This document shows positions 59,201-62,200 of a DNA stretch of 64,000 bases, one piece after another. The position numbers and the translations under genes are program-made. The notes under the pieces were generated by a model, which saw nothing but the letters and a program-made list of their open reading frames with translations, did not search any database and had not been told where the DNA came from. The first letter of the stretch is position 1. Every line of letters starts with the position of its first letter. This DNA is from Escarpia spicata (taxonomy: Eukaryota > Annelida > Polychaeta > Sabellida > Siboglinidae): the NCBI GenBank assembly GCA_963995525.1, contig OZ023206.1, positions 2,046,001 to 2,110,000 on the forward strand, given 5' to 3'.

Positions 59201-62200
59201 AGTTAAGGATAATGATTCCCTCACCTGTGAGTTAAGGACAATGATCCCTCACCTGTGAGTTAAGGACAATGATCCCTCACCTATGAGTTAAGGACAATGA
59301 TCCCCTCACCTGTGTGTTAAGGACAATGACCCCTCACCTGTGAGTTAAGGACAATGATCTCCTCACCTGAGTTAAAGACAATGATCCTCACACCTGTGAA
59401 TTCAGGACAATGATCACTACGTGTGAGTTAAGGACAATGATCCCACACCTGTGAGTTAAGGACAATGATCCCCTCACCTGTGAGTTGATGAGGACAAACT
59501 TCCTGGGTGGGTCAAGGTGTTGGGTGACGACGGCTGGGGGGTCTGCCTTTCCCGTCTCCTCCATTAGACAAATCTCTCCCAGCCCTCCAGGACGGCATCT
59601 CAGAGATTGCCCACGCCCAACCCTGGATTGGCATCACTTCCTACAAGCCACAGCAGGGGCGCAGTAGCACAGCTGTAAGAGCCTCTGACCCTGGATTGGC
59701 ATCACTTCCTACAAGACACAGCAGGGGCGCAGTAGCACAGCTGTAAGAGCCTCTGACCCTGGATTGGCATCACTTCCTACAAGACACAGCAGGGGCGCAG
59801 TAGCACAGCTGTAAGAGCCTCTGACCCTGGATTGGCATCACTTCCTACAAGACACAGCAGGGGCGCAGTAGCACAGCTGTAAGAGCCTCTGACTCTCGAC
59901 TGAGAGAATGCGGGTTCAAATCCTGTGCGTGGGGTCGAACCTTGGGCAAGTTTGTTTACTCTACATTGCTTCAATTCACTTAGCTGTATGAATGAGTACC
60001 TGGCTAGAGACAGTGGTGGATATTTGTGTACAAATAGTCTTCGCGCATTGATTGCAGTGTGGCTCAATGCTTCCCAGAGACGTCAAGATGGTGATCGATT
60101 GAACAGGTCAGCCAGGAAGTAAAGTGTAAAGCGCTTGGAGCCAGACTCTGACCTGGACCACTTCCTACATACAAGAAACATCCAGACTCTGACCTGGATC
60201 TCTTCCTACACACAAGAAACATCCAGACTCTGACCTGGACCTCTTCCTACACACAAGACACATCCAGACTCTAACCTGGACCTCTTCCTACACACAAGAC
60301 ACATCCAGACTCTGACCTGGACCTCTTCCTACACACAAGAAACATCCAGACTCTGACCTGGACCTCTTCCTACACACAAGACACATCCAGACTCTGACCT
60401 GGACCTCTTCCTACACACAAGAAACATCCAGAATCTGACCTGGACCTCTTCCTACACACAAGACACATCCAGACTCTGACCTGGATCTCTTCCTACACAC
60501 AAGACACATCCAGACTCTGACCTGGACCTCTTCCTACACACAAGACACATCCAGACTCTGACCTGGACCTCTTCCTACACACAAGAAACATCCAGACTCT
60601 GACCTGGACCTCTTCCTACACACAAGACACATCCAGACTCTGACCTGGACCTCTTCCTACATACAAGACACATCCAGACTCTGACCTGGACCTCTTCCTG
60701 CACACAAGACACATCCAGACTCTGACCTGGACCTCTTCCTGCATACAAGACACATACAGACTCTGACCTGGATCTCTTCCTACATACAAGACACATCCTG
60801 GATCTCTTCCTACATACAGTGAAGTTCAGTGGCCTCATACATACAACATATTAACCATTCCCGCATATAATGTTCTCGCTTAGGCAAATTTGCCCTTTTT
60901 GCCAAGAAAAAGTTGGGGCTAGAATTCCCACGAAAAATACAATGTCTGGCAGCTTTACATTTATGGCAACATTTTTGAAAGACCTGGTTGCTAGGCAACA
61001 TGTGACATAACGTACAGATTAATTATTTCACCCTTTTGTAGCCATTGTCATCTTCAGTGGACAAGACAAAAGCCATTAAAACAGCAACATAACATTTATA
61101 AGATGACATTTTAATGTGCAATGTTCATCAACAAAGTAACATCAAATAAGAAAACAAAATGTCACCACATAGATCTTTAACATTTCACAATGATATTATC
61201 ATTCCACAGCAAAAATACCAAGACAACTACTTGGATCTTACTCTCTCTGCTTCAGACTGCCATGGCCAGTTGACACTGCTGTATGCCAAAACTTAAACTG
61301 CAGTTCATGATTTAATAAATTGATACAGCAACTTCAATCAGCTGCACAGACTCAGATGGCTCCCTCGTGACTGACCATAAAACGTTACCTCGCCAATGGC
61401 AATGGAACATGTTGTGTGTCACTCTTATAAAGCACAAAATGAGAGAGTGAGAATAAAGCTGCACTCACGTGTGTCTCGCGCAGGTGGAGTTGGAAGGGGA
61501 AACTGTCAGCAGTCGTCATCCACAACACGTCCCCATCCTCCGCAGTGGCTGCTGCCAGCAACAGGGTCCCTGGTGACACAGGCTACAGAGTCACCACCAA
61601 CAACATGGTCTCTGGTGACACAGGCTACAGAGTCACCAACAACATGGTCCCTGGTGACACAGGCCACACAATCACCACCAACATGTTTCCTGTTGACACA
61701 GGCTACACAATCACCACCAACATGTTTCCTGTTGACACAGGCTACACAATCACCACCAACATGTTTCCTGTTGACACAGGCTTCACAATCACCACCAAGT
61801 GACACAGGCTACACAATCACCACCAAGTGATACAGGCTACACAATCACCACCAAGTGACACAGGCTACACAATCACCACCAAGTGACACAGGCTACACAA
61901 TCACCACCAAGTGACACAGGCTACAGAGTCACCACCAAGTGACACCAGGGTTGGCACGTTTTTCCCACCCTGGTAAACACCGGGTGGAAAATACCGGTAA
62001 ATGCTGTCTTGGGAAAAACCCTCAACAAGTGGTAAAAACCAGGATAATGGGAAAAACATTTAAAAGTATTAAATTTGGAGCTGTATTGCAATAAAGCTAC
62101 TGTACCATCACCAGAATGATTCTGGACAAACATAATGTAGTTTGACTGAAAACTGCAACAAATCAATAAAGTTGCCTTATCAGCTTATATTGCATAACCC

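Noticed and set aside
59860..59935. Functional tRNA gene
   Set aside because: Box A and box B are present but the head does not fold into a clean cloverleaf with paired acceptor stem, and a SINE body and LINE-like tail follow.
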